Origin: Phycisphaerales bacterium
GTDB lineage: Bacteria; Planctomycetota; Phycisphaerae; Phycisphaerales; UBA1924
Length of the DNA stretch: 64,000 nucleotides
Assembly (NCBI GenBank): GCA_020849105.1
Contig: JADLGW010000042.1
Span: 1-64,000 of the forward strand
Direction: 5' to 3'
Shown: one piece after another, positions 8,019 through 16,302 of the stretch
How the letters are laid out: the number at the start of each line of letters is the position of its first letter
Numbering within the stretch: the first letter of the stretch is position 1
Position numbers and translations under genes: made by a program
The notes under the pieces: model-generated
The model's database searches: none
The model's input: only the letters and a program-made list of their open reading frames with translations
Told to the model about the DNA's origin: nothing

Positions 8019-8441
8019 ATGGCCGCCGTCAATGCTCTCGGTGCGCAGTCGCAGTCACCATCGGCCCGGCCCAGCGCGTTCAGCGCGCTGGCCTCCGAGG
8101 ACTTTGTGAAGATCATCTTCACGGAACTGGGCAACCAGGACCCGCTCCAGCCCAGCGACTCCAAGGACCTGCTGGCGCAACTCTCCAGCCTCCGCACCAT
8201 CCAGTCGGACATGGACATGTCCACACGCCTCCAGTCCCTGGTCGCGCAGAACGAACTCGCGTCGGCCTCCGGCCTCATCGGCCGCTCCGTCAGCGGCATC
8301 AGTGATGACAACCAGCGCGTCTCCGGCAGCGTCGAGTCCGTATCGCGCACCGCCCAGGGCGCTACGCTCAACATCGCCGGTGGCAAACGCATCCAGATGA
8401 AGAACGTGGACCAGGTGCTCGCCCAGGGAGCGGCCGCGTGA
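8019..8441 (+). CDS. flgD: Flagellar hook assembly scaffolding protein FlgD
   Basis: Hook-cap protein needed for polymerisation of FlgE. Residues 25-75 carry the conserved FlgD core (DFVKIIFTELGNQDPLQPSD, followed by LLAQLSSLRTIQS and NELASASGLIGRSV). At 140 residues it is much shorter than the enterobacterial protein (about 230), keeping the N-terminal conserved region and a short C-terminal beta segment but no full Ig/tudor-like part. GGAGG about 8 bases before the ATG fixes the start. The stop overlaps the next gene (GTGA). Confidence 0.92.
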   Translation: MAAVNALGAQSQSPSARPSAFSALASEDFVKIIFTELGNQDPLQPSDSKDLLAQLSSLRTIQSDMDMSTRLQSLVAQNELASASGLIGRSVSGISDDNQRVSGSVESVSRTAQGATLNIAGGKRIQMKNVDQVLAQGAAA

Positions 8442-8941
8442 ACCCCGCTCTCGGCCTGCTCGGCCTGCTGGGGCTCGGCGGCTCCCGGCACGCCCCGAAG
8501 GTGGACCCCGCCCGGGCCTCCGTCGGCGCCGAGTTCGCCTCACTCCTGGAGCGGGCCCGCAAGGGTGACCTGTCAAGCGGCCTGCCCGTCTCGATCGCCC
8601 GCGGCTCGCCGATCGAACTCACACCCGAGCAACTCGCCAGAGTTGCCGCCGCGACCGACCGGGCGGAGGCCCGGGGCGGCACCCGTGCCCTTGTCCTCGT
8701 CGATGGCATGGCGCTCCGGGTGGACGTCGCGGCACGCCAGGTGTTGGAACGGGTTGACCTTGCATCGGGCCTCGCGCTCACCGGCATCGACGCCTTCGTG
8801 ACCGCCCCGGACAACCCGGAGGACGGTCCTGTTCCTCTCCCCGGCTCCGCCACCGCCGCGATGAATGCCTCGCTCCTGCGCACGCTCTCCCATGTCGATG
8901 ACGACCCCGCGATCCAGGGCGGTGTCCGGCGCCCCGCTTAG
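8438..8941 (+). CDS. Flagellar operon protein (TIGR02530-like)
   Basis: Small cytoplasmic protein of 167 residues that fits the flagellar operon family often found between flgD and flgE. Residues about 42-105 follow the family pattern: a short helix, then SPIELTPEQLARVAAATDRA, then ALVLVDGMALRVDVAARQVL, ending in a conserved hydrophobic strand. The molecular function of this family is not established to my knowledge. The GTG start overlaps the flgD stop. The C-terminal 50 residues are not recognisable. A palindromic repeat pair lies between its stop and flgE. Confidence 0.7.
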   Translation: MNPALGLLGLLGLGGSRHAPKVDPARASVGAEFASLLERARKGDLSSGLPVSIARGSPIELTPEQLARVAAATDRAEARGGTRALVLVDGMALRVDVAARQVLERVDLASGLALTGIDAFVTAPDNPEDGPVPLPGSATAAMNASLLRTLSHVDDDPAIQGGVRRPA

Positions 8942-8953
8942 CCACCTTGTCGG

Positions 8954-9017
8954 CACCGCTCTCCAGCGCGGTGTGATTCCTTGCCCGCCCCTTCACCGGC
9001 CTGGAGACCGGTGCCAC
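8954..9017. repeat. pair of palindromic repeats upstream of flgE
   Basis: CACCGCTCTCCAGCGCGGTG at 8954-8973 and CACCGGCCTGGAGACCGGTG at 8994-9013, followed by CCAC. Same order and spacing class as the pair at 55-107. It fills most of the space between the upstream stop and the flgE start, leaving only 11 bases for a ribosome binding site. Confidence 0.75.
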
Positions 9018-9028
9018 GGGACCGACGC

Positions 9029-10786
9029 ATGGCCTCCAGCACCGCGCTCTTCACCGGCCTCTCGGGCCTCAACGCCAATGCCCGCAGCCTGGACGTCATC
9101 GGCAACAACATCGCCAACTCCAACACGACGGCGTTCAAGTCCAGCCGGCTGATGTTCCAGAACATGTTCAGCCGCACGCTCTCTGGTGGTTCACCGCCCG
9201 CGGAGACCACCGGCGGCACCAACCCCTACCAGATCGGCCTGGGCGTGAGGGTCGCGGGCACCCAGCGCAACTTTTCCGGCGGCACCATCAGCGCCACCGG
9301 TGACGGGCGCGATCTGGCCCTCGAGGGCCGCGGGTTCTTTATCGTGCAGCGCGGGGCCGACACGCTGTACACCCGCGACGGCGCCTTCCGGCAGGACGAT
9401 ACCCAGCAACTCGTCACGATCGACGGCGACCTGGTTCAGGGCTTCGGTGTGGACGAGGATTTCAACATCATCCCCGGCACGCTGACCAACCTCACCATCC
9501 CGCTGGGTGGGCTGACCCTCGCGGAGGCCACGACCACGGCCCGCTTTGCCGGCAACCTGAACGCCGGCGGCGACGAGGCGACGCGCGGCGCCAGTGTGGA
9601 CCTCCTTGGAACCGCCACGGACGGCCTCGCCCTGATCCCCGGCGCCACGGTTCCCGCGGGCGCGGGCCACAGCCTCGAAACAGGGAGCCTGCTTACGGAA
9701 ATCGAGGACCCGGCCCAGGCCGGCACCCCCCTCTTCGCGGCGGGCCAGATGATCGAACTCCGCGGCGCGGAGAAGGGCACCGGCGTCGTGCCCACGGCGC
9801 GGCTCACCGTGGCCGCGACGACCACGGTCCAGAACCTCATGGACTTCTTCCGCGATGCACTGGGGCTCCAGACCACGATCACGAACCCGACCGGCGCGCC
9901 CCCCGGCGTCACCCTCAACCCGACGACCGGTGTGGTCACGCTGACCGGCAACACCGGCACCGTGAATGACCTCGTGATCGACCCGACCGATCTACGCCTG
10001 CTGGATTCCGCCGGGGTCTTCATCCGTCAGCCGCTTGTCACCGACAAGAGCGTGTCCGCCGACGGTGAATCCATCCGGACCTCCTTCGTCGCCTACGACT
10101 CGCTCGGCACACCCGTCGTCGTCGACCTGGCCATGGTCCTGGAGAACGCCAGTTCGGCCGGTACGCAGTGGCGTTATTACGCGGAATCCGACGGCGATTC
10201 CGATCTTTCCACGGCCGTCGCTACCGGCACGCTCCAGTTCGACACCCTCGGCGAACTCCAGACCACCGCCCCGATCCCCATCCAGATCGATCGCACCGGC
10301 CTTGGCCCCGGTACTCCGCTCGCCATCGCCCTGAACTTCGGCGGCCCGGGGGGGGACGGCGACACGCTCACCGCCCTTACCGACGATGAATCGGCCATCG
10401 CCTCTACATTTCAGGACGGTGCGCCCATCGGCACCCTGTCCGGCTTCGCCATTGATACCGACGGGGTCATCATCGGCGCCTTCACCAACGGCCAGACCCG
10501 AACCCTCGGCCAGGTCGCGCTCGCCACCTTTACCAACCAGGATGGCCTGGTGGACGAGGGTGACAACCTTTACCGTGTCGGCGCCAACAGCGGGCCGGCC
10601 CAGGTCACCACCGCCGGCACTCTGGGCACCGGACGGATCGTGGCCGGCGCCCTGGAGTCATCGAACGTGGACCTTTCCCAGGAGTTCATCAACATGATCC
10701 TGGCCTCCACCGGTTATAGCGCCTCGTCGCGCGTCATCCGCACCACCGACGAACTGATGCAACAACTCCTCGTCCTCGGCCGATAA
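9029..10786 (+). CDS. flgE: Flagellar hook protein FlgE
   Basis: Structural subunit of the hook. The N-terminal rod/hook helix (ALFTGLSGLNANARSLDVIG, then NNIANSNTTAFKSSR) and the C-terminal coiled-coil partner (SSNVDLSQEFINMILASTGY with the terminal VIRTTDELMQQLL) are both canonical. The central D1-D2 region is long, giving 585 residues. The start is taken at ATG 9029, because the family begins a few residues before the ALFTGLSG motif; the longer frame back to 8981 would translate the palindromic repeat. No strong Shine-Dalgarno is visible (GGGA at 9018-9021 only). A 273-bp gap follows before motA. Confidence 0.95.
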   Translation: MASSTALFTGLSGLNANARSLDVIGNNIANSNTTAFKSSRLMFQNMFSRTLSGGSPPAETTGGTNPYQIGLGVRVAGTQRNFSGGTISATGDGRDLALEGRGFFIVQRGADTLYTRDGAFRQDDTQQLVTIDGDLVQGFGVDEDFNIIPGTLTNLTIPLGGLTLAEATTTARFAGNLNAGGDEATRGASVDLLGTATDGLALIPGATVPAGAGHSLETGSLLTEIEDPAQAGTPLFAAGQMIELRGAEKGTGVVPTARLTVAATTTVQNLMDFFRDALGLQTTITNPTGAPPGVTLNPTTGVVTLTGNTGTVNDLVIDPTDLRLLDSAGVFIRQPLVTDKSVSADGESIRTSFVAYDSLGTPVVVDLAMVLENASSAGTQWRYYAESDGDSDLSTAVATGTLQFDTLGELQTTAPIPIQIDRTGLGPGTPLAIALNFGGPGGDGDTLTALTDDESAIASTFQDGAPIGTLSGFAIDTDGVIIGAFTNGQTRTLGQVALATFTNQDGLVDEGDNLYRVGANSGPAQVTTAGTLGTGRIVAGALESSNVDLSQEFINMILASTGYSASSRVIRTTDELMQQLLVLGR

Positions 10787-11059
10787 CCGTTGCAGCGCGG
10801 CCGCCCGCTGGGGCGCCTCCGCGTCGCAAGACGCTGTCCGCGACAACAGGCATCGCCGAAGCCCGCACACTGCCCGCTGATCCGTGCCGTGAGGGCGCCA
10901 TGTTCCCGGTGGGCGCGAACCCTTCGCCGCGTCCGTCCGGAGCGCATTTTCCGCCTGTTCCCGCGGCGCGAGCGGGGAAAGCCCTTCGGTCCGTGAAGCC
11001 GCATACCCCGCACGCCCGATCCACCCTTCCAGAGGCGCGCGTCGCAGAGGGAGCCGAGA

Positions 11060-11833
11060 ATGAGCAAGACGTACTTCACCGTCCCGGTCATTGTGGCCGC
11101 CTGCCTGGCCGCCGCGGCCGCCCTCGCGGTTGCCTGGGTCGGCTCCGTCCAGCCCGTGCAACTCGCGACGCTGGGCATCATCCCGGCGGCCGCCATCGGG
11201 GCCGCGATCATCGCCACGCGCATCCTCCGCCTGGACCGCATGGTCGGCCGCCTCATGTTCGCCTCCACCCGCGACCCGGAGGCGATCATCGAGCGCATGG
11301 TGAAGTACGCCGACATCGCGAGCACCAGCGGCCTCAGCGACCTCGCGGCGCACATCCCGAGGGACGAGGACACGCTCATCCGGCAGGGCGTGCTGCTCGC
11401 GGCCGCGAACACCCCGGCCGAGAGAATCCGCGAGGACCTGGACGCCAGCGTTGAGCAGTTGATGGTTCAGCGCACCGGCGGCCATCGCGCCATTCTCAGC
11501 GTGCTCCGCATCGCACCCTCCGTGGGCCTGTTCGGCCTGGTGCTCTGCACGGCCGTGCTGCTCCTGTCGGGCGCCAAGCCCCTGAGCGACATCTCCGCGT
11601 CCCTCACGATGTACCTCACGCTTTCCGGCTGCCTGCTGGTGACACTGCTCCTGGGCCCCGCCTTCGAGGGGCTGGCACGCAATGACTCCGCCGAGATCCT
11701 GGCCCGCACGATGATCGCCGAGGGCCTGACCTCCATCCGCGCCCGCCAGCACCCGCGTTCGGTGGAGACGCGCCTCCGTGCCATGGTCCTGGCCGCGGGC
11801 GCCGAGGACATCTCCCACTCTCTCGCGGCGTAG
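11060..11833 (+). CDS. motA: Flagellar motor stator protein MotA
   Basis: Proton- or sodium-conducting stator subunit. Four membrane segments are visible at about 8-27, 35-54, 148-170 and 183-203, with a cytoplasmic loop of about 90 residues between the second and third that contacts FliG. The conserved prolines of MotA are present: RIAPSVGLFGLVLC in the third segment and LLLGPAFEGLA at the end of the fourth. The tail IAEGLTSIRARQHPRSVETR matches the MotA signature after the last membrane segment. MotB, the obligate partner that usually follows directly, is not present; a 253-bp noncoding gap lies in its place before fliL. TolQ/ExbB paralogues share the fold, but the loop length and flagellar context favour MotA. 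Confidence 0.85.
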   Translation: MSKTYFTVPVIVAACLAAAAALAVAWVGSVQPVQLATLGIIPAAAIGAAIIATRILRLDRMVGRLMFASTRDPEAIIERMVKYADIASTSGLSDLAAHIPRDEDTLIRQGVLLAAANTPAERIREDLDASVEQLMVQRTGGHRAILSVLRIAPSVGLFGLVLCTAVLLLSGAKPLSDISASLTMYLTLSGCLLVTLLLGPAFEGLARNDSAEILARTMIAEGLTSIRARQHPRSVETRLRAMVLAAGAEDISHSLAA

Positions 11834-12086
11834 CAAGCGAACCGGACGGCCGCGATTCGGCGCCGCATTCATTGCCCGACGCGGGCCCCTGGCCGCGACC
11901 CGCGTCTTCGGGACGATTCGGCGGCATGGTCCGTTTTCGGACCTGCACCGAGCGACCCGGAACCTGTGCGGCTCGCGCGACCGTCAACACCGCGGAACGC
12001 ACCGAGGCCCGGTTCACCATCGCGACCCCTGCGCCGGACGGTCCGATGATGACTGACGCGGCCAGGGCCGCGTGGAGGACGAGGCC

Positions 12087-12638
12087 ATGGCCGACAAGCC
12101 CGAGAAGGCGCCCGCCGAAGCGCCCAAGCCCGACGCCGCCGCGGCGGCGACCAAGAAAAAATCCCCGATCAAACTCATCGCCATTGTCGGCGGCCTCATG
12201 GTCGCGGAGGGCGCCGGCGCGGTCCTGCTGCTCGGCGCCATGGGCCCGAAGCCCCAGACGGCGGTCGCCGACATCCACGAGGACGAACACGCCGAGTCTG
12301 TGACTTCCGTGGAGATCCCCGTCGCCGACGAGCGCTTCCAGAACATGCAGACCGGGCGCGTCTGGACCTGGGACATCGCCGTTGTCCTCAAGGTGAAACC
12401 CAAGAACGAGGAGGTCATCACGTCCGTTCTCGAGAAGCGCGCCGCCGAGATCAAGGAGGGCCTCTCGCAGATCGTCCGCAAGGCCCAGCACAACCACCTC
12501 AAGGAACCGGAACTGACGACCCTCAGCCGCCAGATCACCGCGTTTCTCGACAAGATGTTCGGCCAGGACGCCGAGGGCAATAGCCGCATCGAGCGTGTGA
12601 TCATCCCCAAGTGCAAGGGCATCCAACTCGAAACGTGA
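12087..12638 (+). CDS. fliL: Flagellar basal body-associated protein FliL
   Basis: Single-pass membrane protein located at the stator. The product is 183 residues: a charged Ala/Lys/Pro-rich N-terminus, a membrane segment at about 28-50 (IKLIAIVGGLMVAEGAGAVL), and a periplasmic stomatin-like domain with the terminal hydrophobic helix region (LSRQITAFLDKMFG). The ATG at 12087 is chosen because GGAGG at 12074-12078 lies 8 bases upstream; a GTG at 12072 is less likely. The weakly conserved family makes the name depend partly on position just before fliN. fliM, its usual next neighbour, is missing. Confidence 0.8.
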   Translation: MADKPEKAPAEAPKPDAAAAATKKKSPIKLIAIVGGLMVAEGAGAVLLLGAMGPKPQTAVADIHEDEHAESVTSVEIPVADERFQNMQTGRVWTWDIAVVLKVKPKNEEVITSVLEKRAAEIKEGLSQIVRKAQHNHLKEPELTTLSRQITAFLDKMFGQDAEGNSRIERVIIPKCKGIQLET

Positions 12639-12865
12639 CCCGGGGTGTGATCGCACGCTCGGGCGGCGACACGGGACTTGCGCAGAAACGGCGCGATCCG
12701 CTCCATCGAGCGGCTCATGCGCTCCGGTGCGCTTGTGGCCTTCTTTTCTGACGCTCTTGACCCCTCGCACCCGATCCAACCGAAGCGACGGCGCCGATCC
12801 CGCGTGATCGGCGCATCCCTTGCGCACTCGGTGCGGAGCACCGGTTCCCATTGCCAGGACGGCCC

Positions 12866-13381
12866 ATGCCCGACGACGCCAAGACCAAGCCCGCCGACCC
12901 GAAAGCGCCCGCCGCTGCCGAGGCCGCGGTCCGCGCCGCTGAGGATGCCCTGAAGGCCGGCGCGGCGGCCGCAGAATCCGGGGCCGCGGCACTCTCCGCG
13001 GTCGAGTCCGCCCTCCGCGAGAAGGCGGGCGGGGAGATGGGCGACGGCCCCGCCCCCTTCGAGCCCCCGCCCTTTGAGAAGGCCCCGAAGGCCGAACCGC
13101 CCAAGGGCATCGACCTCCTCTCCGACGTCAACCTCAACGTGAAGATCGAACTCGGTCGCACCCGCATGGTGGTCGAGGACGTCCTCAAACTCTCCGAGGG
13201 CGCCGTCATCGAACTCGACAAACTGGCCGGCGACCCCGTCGACGTCTACGTCAATGACCGTCCGGTCGCCCGGGGCGAGGTCCTGGTCCTCAACGACAAC
13301 TTCTGCGTCCGCATCAACGAGATCATCGCCGGCGCGATCGACGCTCCGGACGTGCAGACTGCCAAGTCCAAGGCCGGATGA
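12866..13381 (+). CDS. fliN: Flagellar motor switch protein FliN
   Basis: C-ring component that also helps deliver export substrates. The 171-residue product has an Ala/Pro-rich N-terminal extension (about 1-90) followed by the SpoA/FliN domain (about 93-162) with [20 protein letters not shown], then [20 protein letters not shown] and the [14 protein letters not shown] strand. The ATG at 12866, with AGGA 6 bases upstream, is preferred to the TTG at 12851. The stop overlaps fliO (ATGA). There is no FliM-like or CheC-like domain in the extension, so it does not replace FliM in an obvious way. Confidence 0.93.
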   Translation: MPDDAKTKPADPKAPAAAEAAVRAAEDALKAGAAAAESGAAALSAVESALREKAGGEMGDGPAPFEPPPFEKAPKAEPPKGIDLLSDVNLNVKIELGRTRMVVEDVLKLSEGAVIELDKLAGDPVDVYVNDRPVARGEVLVLNDNFCVRINEIIAGAIDAPDVQTAKSKAG

Positions 13382-14235
13382 ACGCGGGCGGAGCCCGCGA
13401 CGATGCGCCACGGAGGGCGCGACCGATGTGTGTCCCGCGGCTGATCCTGGTCCTCTTGATCAGCGGCACCGGATTCCAACCGGTGACCGCCCAGGACAGT
13501 GGCACCGGCCTCCAGGCGGAACACCGGCAGGGTGCCGTTGCCGCTGAACCCCACCGGCCGGATGCCGGCGCCGCAGAGTCTCAGCCTCTTGGCCCAGCGC
13601 GCCCCGCCGCCACGGCCTCCGAACCCTCGCCGCCGCCACCCTCCGCGCAGGTCGGACGCACGATCTGGTCGCTCACCGTCGTCCTCGCGCTCGTGGTCGT
13701 CGCCGGTATCGCCGTCCGCACCGCGGCCAAACGCTCGGGCGGAATCCGCGCCTCACTCGGCGCCGGCGGGCGGAGCCCGGCAGGCCTGATGGAAATCCTG
13801 GGGCGCTACCCGGTCGGCCGCGGGACCACGCTCGTGCTGCTGCGTCTGGAACGCCGCATCCTCCTGCTCTCGCAATCTTCCACCGGGCGGCTCGGTCTCG
13901 GCGCCACCTTCAGCACGCTGACCGAGATCACCGATCCGGAGGAGGTCGCTGCAATCCTCACCAAGTCCCAGGATGAGGGCGGCGAGTCCACTAGCGCCCG
14001 ATTCCGCTCCTTCCTTTCCGCCTTCGATCGAGCCTTGCCCACCGACGCGCCGACCCTCCGCCCGTCGCGTGCCACGCCCGCCGGCGACCGCGTCGAAGTC
14101 TGGGATGCCCGCGCCGACATCCCTGTCGTCGACCTCACGGGTCGGTCGGCTCTTCGGGCCGACACCGCCGGCCCCATCGGCACCCTTCGCAAGCGTCTCG
14201 GCGCACTCCGCGTAGGGGGGGGTGGTGCCGCATGA
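13378..14235 (+). CDS. fliO: Flagellar biosynthesis protein FliO-like
   Basis: Helper for FliP assembly in the export gate. The 285-residue product has a hydrophobic N-terminal segment (about 18-38), a Pro/Ala-rich linker, a membrane segment at about 98-117 ([20 protein letters not shown]) and the FliO-type cytoplasmic strand region [20 protein letters not shown] followed by RILLLSQ. The N-terminal region includes GTGFQPVTA, a read-through of a palindromic repeat at 13467-13485, and a half copy at 13503-13520. The start ATG overlaps the fliN stop, and the stop overlaps the fliP start. Confidence 0.85.
   Translation: MNAGGARDDAPRRARPMCVPRLILVLLISGTGFQPVTAQDSGTGLQAEHRQGAVAAEPHRPDAGAAESQPLGPARPAATASEPSPPPPSAQVGRTIWSLTVVLALVVVAGIAVRTAAKRSGGIRASLGAGGRSPAGLMEILGRYPVGRGTTLVLLRLERRILLLSQSSTGRLGLGATFSTLTEITDPEEVAAILTKSQDEGGESTSARFRSFLSAFDRALPTDAPTLRPSRATPAGDRVEVWDARADIPVVDLTGRSALRADTAGPIGTLRKRLGALRVGGGGAA
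13467..13520. repeat. palindromic repeat in fliO plus half copy
   Basis: CACCGGATTCCAACCGGTG at 13467-13485 is a perfect 6-bp-arm inverted repeat; a related half copy (GGCACCGGCCTCCAGGCGG) starts at 13501. Read in frame they give GTGFQPV and GTGLQA. Confidence 0.6.
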
Positions 14236-15224
14236 TCCAGACCTTGCGGGCCGGGCGTCTGGCTTGCCTCCTCATCCTCCTCGTGCCCGTCCCCTTTGCC
14301 CGCGCCCAGTATGGCCCGCCGGCCGACGGCCGTCCCGTACCCATGCCCGCGCCAATGAGCGTCCCGGCGTTTCTCCTCGGCCGCGGCCTCGCTGACCCTC
14401 AGGCCATCAACCCGCTCTCTGTGCTTGCCGGTGCCGCGGAGACGGTGCAGCGCGCCGCCGCCGGCCCCGCCCCCGGCGCATCCCAACCCCAGGGCCTCTC
14501 CGGCGCGATGAGCATCATGCTCGTCCTGACGGTCATCACCCTGGTCCCCTCGATCCTCCTGATGTGCACCTGTTTCGTGCGCATCCTCGTTGTCCTCGCT
14601 CTTCTCCGCCAGGCCCTGGGCACGCAGTCTCTGCCGCCGCCGCAGGTCATGCTCGCCCTCTCGCTCTTCGTCACGCTCCTGGTCATGTCGCCCACCATCG
14701 ACCGTGTGTACAAGGAGGCGGTCGTCCCCTACCAGAAGGGCGAGATCACCGGCCTTGACGCGCTCTGGGAACGCGGGAAGCAGCCCGTCCGTGATTTCAT
14801 GTTCAACCAGATCGAGGCCACCGGCAACTGGTCCAGCGTCTACATGATGCTCGACTACCGCGGCATCGACACCAGCGAGCCCGCGCGCCTGACCCGCGCG
14901 GACGTGGACATGGTCTCGCTGATCCCCGCCTTCATGCTCAGCGAACTGAAGACCGCGTTCCTCATGGGCTTCCGCGTCTACCTGCCCTTCCTTGTCATCG
15001 ACATGGTCGTGTCCACCATGCTCATCTCCATGAGCATGATGATGCTGCCGCCCGTCATGATCAGCCTCCCGTTCAAACTCCTCCTCTTCGTCCTCGTGGA
15101 CGGCTGGGCGCTGGTGGTCGGCAGCCTCATGCGCAGCGTCGTCCAGGAGCCGGTCGCGGCCGCAACGCACGCGGCGGTGTGGCCGGTTGTGCAGCCGGTC
15201 CTGGCCGCAGCGGGGGCCGCATGA
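14232..15224 (+). CDS. fliP: Flagellar export gate protein FliP
   Basis: Core subunit of the FliPQR export gate. It has a cleavable-looking N-terminal signal (about 1-25, ending ARAQY), then an unusual Pro/Ala-rich extension up to about residue 90, then the canonical core: TLVPSILLMCTCFVRILVVL, ALLRQALGTQSLPPPQVMLA, the DMVSLIPAFMLSELKTAFLM periplasmic region and MMMLPPVMISLPFKLLLFVL. At 330 residues it is about 80 longer than E. coli FliP because of the extension. The ATG overlaps the fliO stop, and the stop overlaps fliQ. Confidence 0.96.
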   Translation: MIQTLRAGRLACLLILLVPVPFARAQYGPPADGRPVPMPAPMSVPAFLLGRGLADPQAINPLSVLAGAAETVQRAAAGPAPGASQPQGLSGAMSIMLVLTVITLVPSILLMCTCFVRILVVLALLRQALGTQSLPPPQVMLALSLFVTLLVMSPTIDRVYKEAVVPYQKGEITGLDALWERGKQPVRDFMFNQIEATGNWSSVYMMLDYRGIDTSEPARLTRADVDMVSLIPAFMLSELKTAFLMGFRVYLPFLVIDMVVSTMLISMSMMMLPPVMISLPFKLLLFVLVDGWALVVGSLMRSVVQEPVAAATHAAVWPVVQPVLAAAGAA

Positions 15225-15481
15225 ACTACGACGAAGCCACACTCACCCTTGTCCGCGACGCCCTCCTCATGTCGCTGAAGATCGCCGCCCCCATCCTGGC
15301 CGCCGGTGTCGCCATCGGTCTCATCGTCAGCATCCTCCAGTCCGTCACCTCCATCCAGGACCAGACCATCACATTCGTCCCCAAGATCGTGGTGATGGTC
15401 CTGGTCGCCGCCATTCTTCTCCCCTGGATCACCATGCGTCTTGTGGAGTTCGCCGCCGCGCTCTTCCGCCTCGCCGGTTGA
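15221..15481 (+). CDS. fliQ: Flagellar export gate protein FliQ
   Basis: Two-helix hairpin subunit of the FliPQR gate, 86 residues. Hydrophobic segments are at about 18-40 and 52-75, with the family core ILQSVTSIQDQTITFVPKIV between them. The start at ATG 15221 overlaps the fliP stop (ATGA) and gives the usual N-terminus MNYDEATLTLVRDALLMSLK; the longer in-frame extension upstream lies inside fliP. Only two bases separate its stop from fliR. Confidence 0.95.
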   Translation: MNYDEATLTLVRDALLMSLKIAAPILAAGVAIGLIVSILQSVTSIQDQTITFVPKIVVMVLVAAILLPWITMRLVEFAAALFRLAG

Positions 15482-15483
15482 CC

Positions 15484-16302
15484 ATGATCTCACTCGGGCC
15501 CATCCTGTGGCACGCCGCACCATTCGTGCTCGTCCTGACCCGCCTCGGCGGGCTCTTCGTCCTCACCCCGCTGCTCGCCAACCGCAGCGTGCCGCTCAGG
15601 GCCCGCGCCCTGCTGGCGATCGTCCTCTCCGCCGCCCTCTACCCCACGATCCCCGCGGCCGCCCAGGCGCCGCCCGACACGTCGCTCCTCATGCTCGCCC
15701 CGATGGTCGCCGGCGAGTTTCTCATCGGCCTGCTCATCGGTTTCACCGCGGCGATCCCGATCATGGCCATGGACCTGGCGGGCTTTGTCGTCGGCTACCA
15801 GATGGGCCTGGGCCTGGCCCGCGCCTACAACCCCGAGGCCGACGCCGATACCGATCTGCTCGGCCAACTCCTCATCTACGTCGGGCTGGGCGCCTTCCTG
15901 GCTCTCGGCGGCCTCGAGGCGGTGTTCTCCTCGCTCGCCCGCAGTTTCGCGCACATGCCTCCCGGCCACCTCGCTCTCACCGACCTTCCGATTCAGTCGC
16001 TGCTCGCGGTTCTGACGTCCGGGTTCGAACTGGCCATCCGCGTCTCGGCCCCTGCCCTGGGCATCATCATGCTGCTGCTGATCGCCATGGGCTTCATCAT
16101 GAAGACCATGCCGCAGATCAACGTCCTTTCCGTCGGCTTCTCGATCAAGATCATCTTCGGCCTGCTCATGCTGACCGCCGCGCTCCCCGCTGTGCAGCAG
16201 GCCGCCGCCACCGGCATCACCAGCGCTCTGGGCGGCACCGCTCTCCGGGGCGGTGAGCCGTCCGCTGGCCGAATGACCGCTGCCGCCACGGGGATCCCGT
16301 AA
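15484..16302 (+). CDS. fliR: Flagellar export gate protein FliR
   Basis: Single-copy subunit of the FliPQR gate, 272 residues with about five or six hydrophobic segments. Family landmarks include LTRLGGLFVLTPLLANRSVP near the N-terminus and the long membrane helices of residues 60-120 and 180-250. The ATG at 15484 is chosen because a longer frame upstream would overlap all of fliQ. The last 25 residues (ALGGTALRGGEPSAGRMTAA) come partly from a palindromic repeat and are not conserved family sequence. The TAA shares a base with the flhB ATG (TAATG). Confidence 0.95.
   Translation: MISLGPILWHAAPFVLVLTRLGGLFVLTPLLANRSVPLRARALLAIVLSAALYPTIPAAAQAPPDTSLLMLAPMVAGEFLIGLLIGFTAAIPIMAMDLAGFVVGYQMGLGLARAYNPEADADTDLLGQLLIYVGLGAFLALGGLEAVFSSLARSFAHMPPGHLALTDLPIQSLLAVLTSGFELAIRVSAPALGIIMLLLIAMGFIMKTMPQINVLSVGFSIKIIFGLLMLTAALPAVQQAAATGITSALGGTALRGGEPSAGRMTAAATGIP
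16236..16255. repeat. palindromic repeat at 3' end of fliR
   Basis: CACCGCTCTCCGGGGCGGTG, same family as the copies at 55-72 and 8954-8973, read in frame as GTALRGG in the FliR C-terminal tail. Confidence 0.65.

Noticed and set aside
10787-11059. Possible small gene or promoter in the flgE-motA gap
   Set aside because: Frames are Pro/Arg-rich with no starts backed by a ribosome binding site; no sigma-28 or sigma-54 consensus found.
15187-15483. Longer fliR start inside fliQ
   Set aside because: Would overlap all of fliQ in another frame with Arg/His-rich nonsense; FliR begins at 15484.
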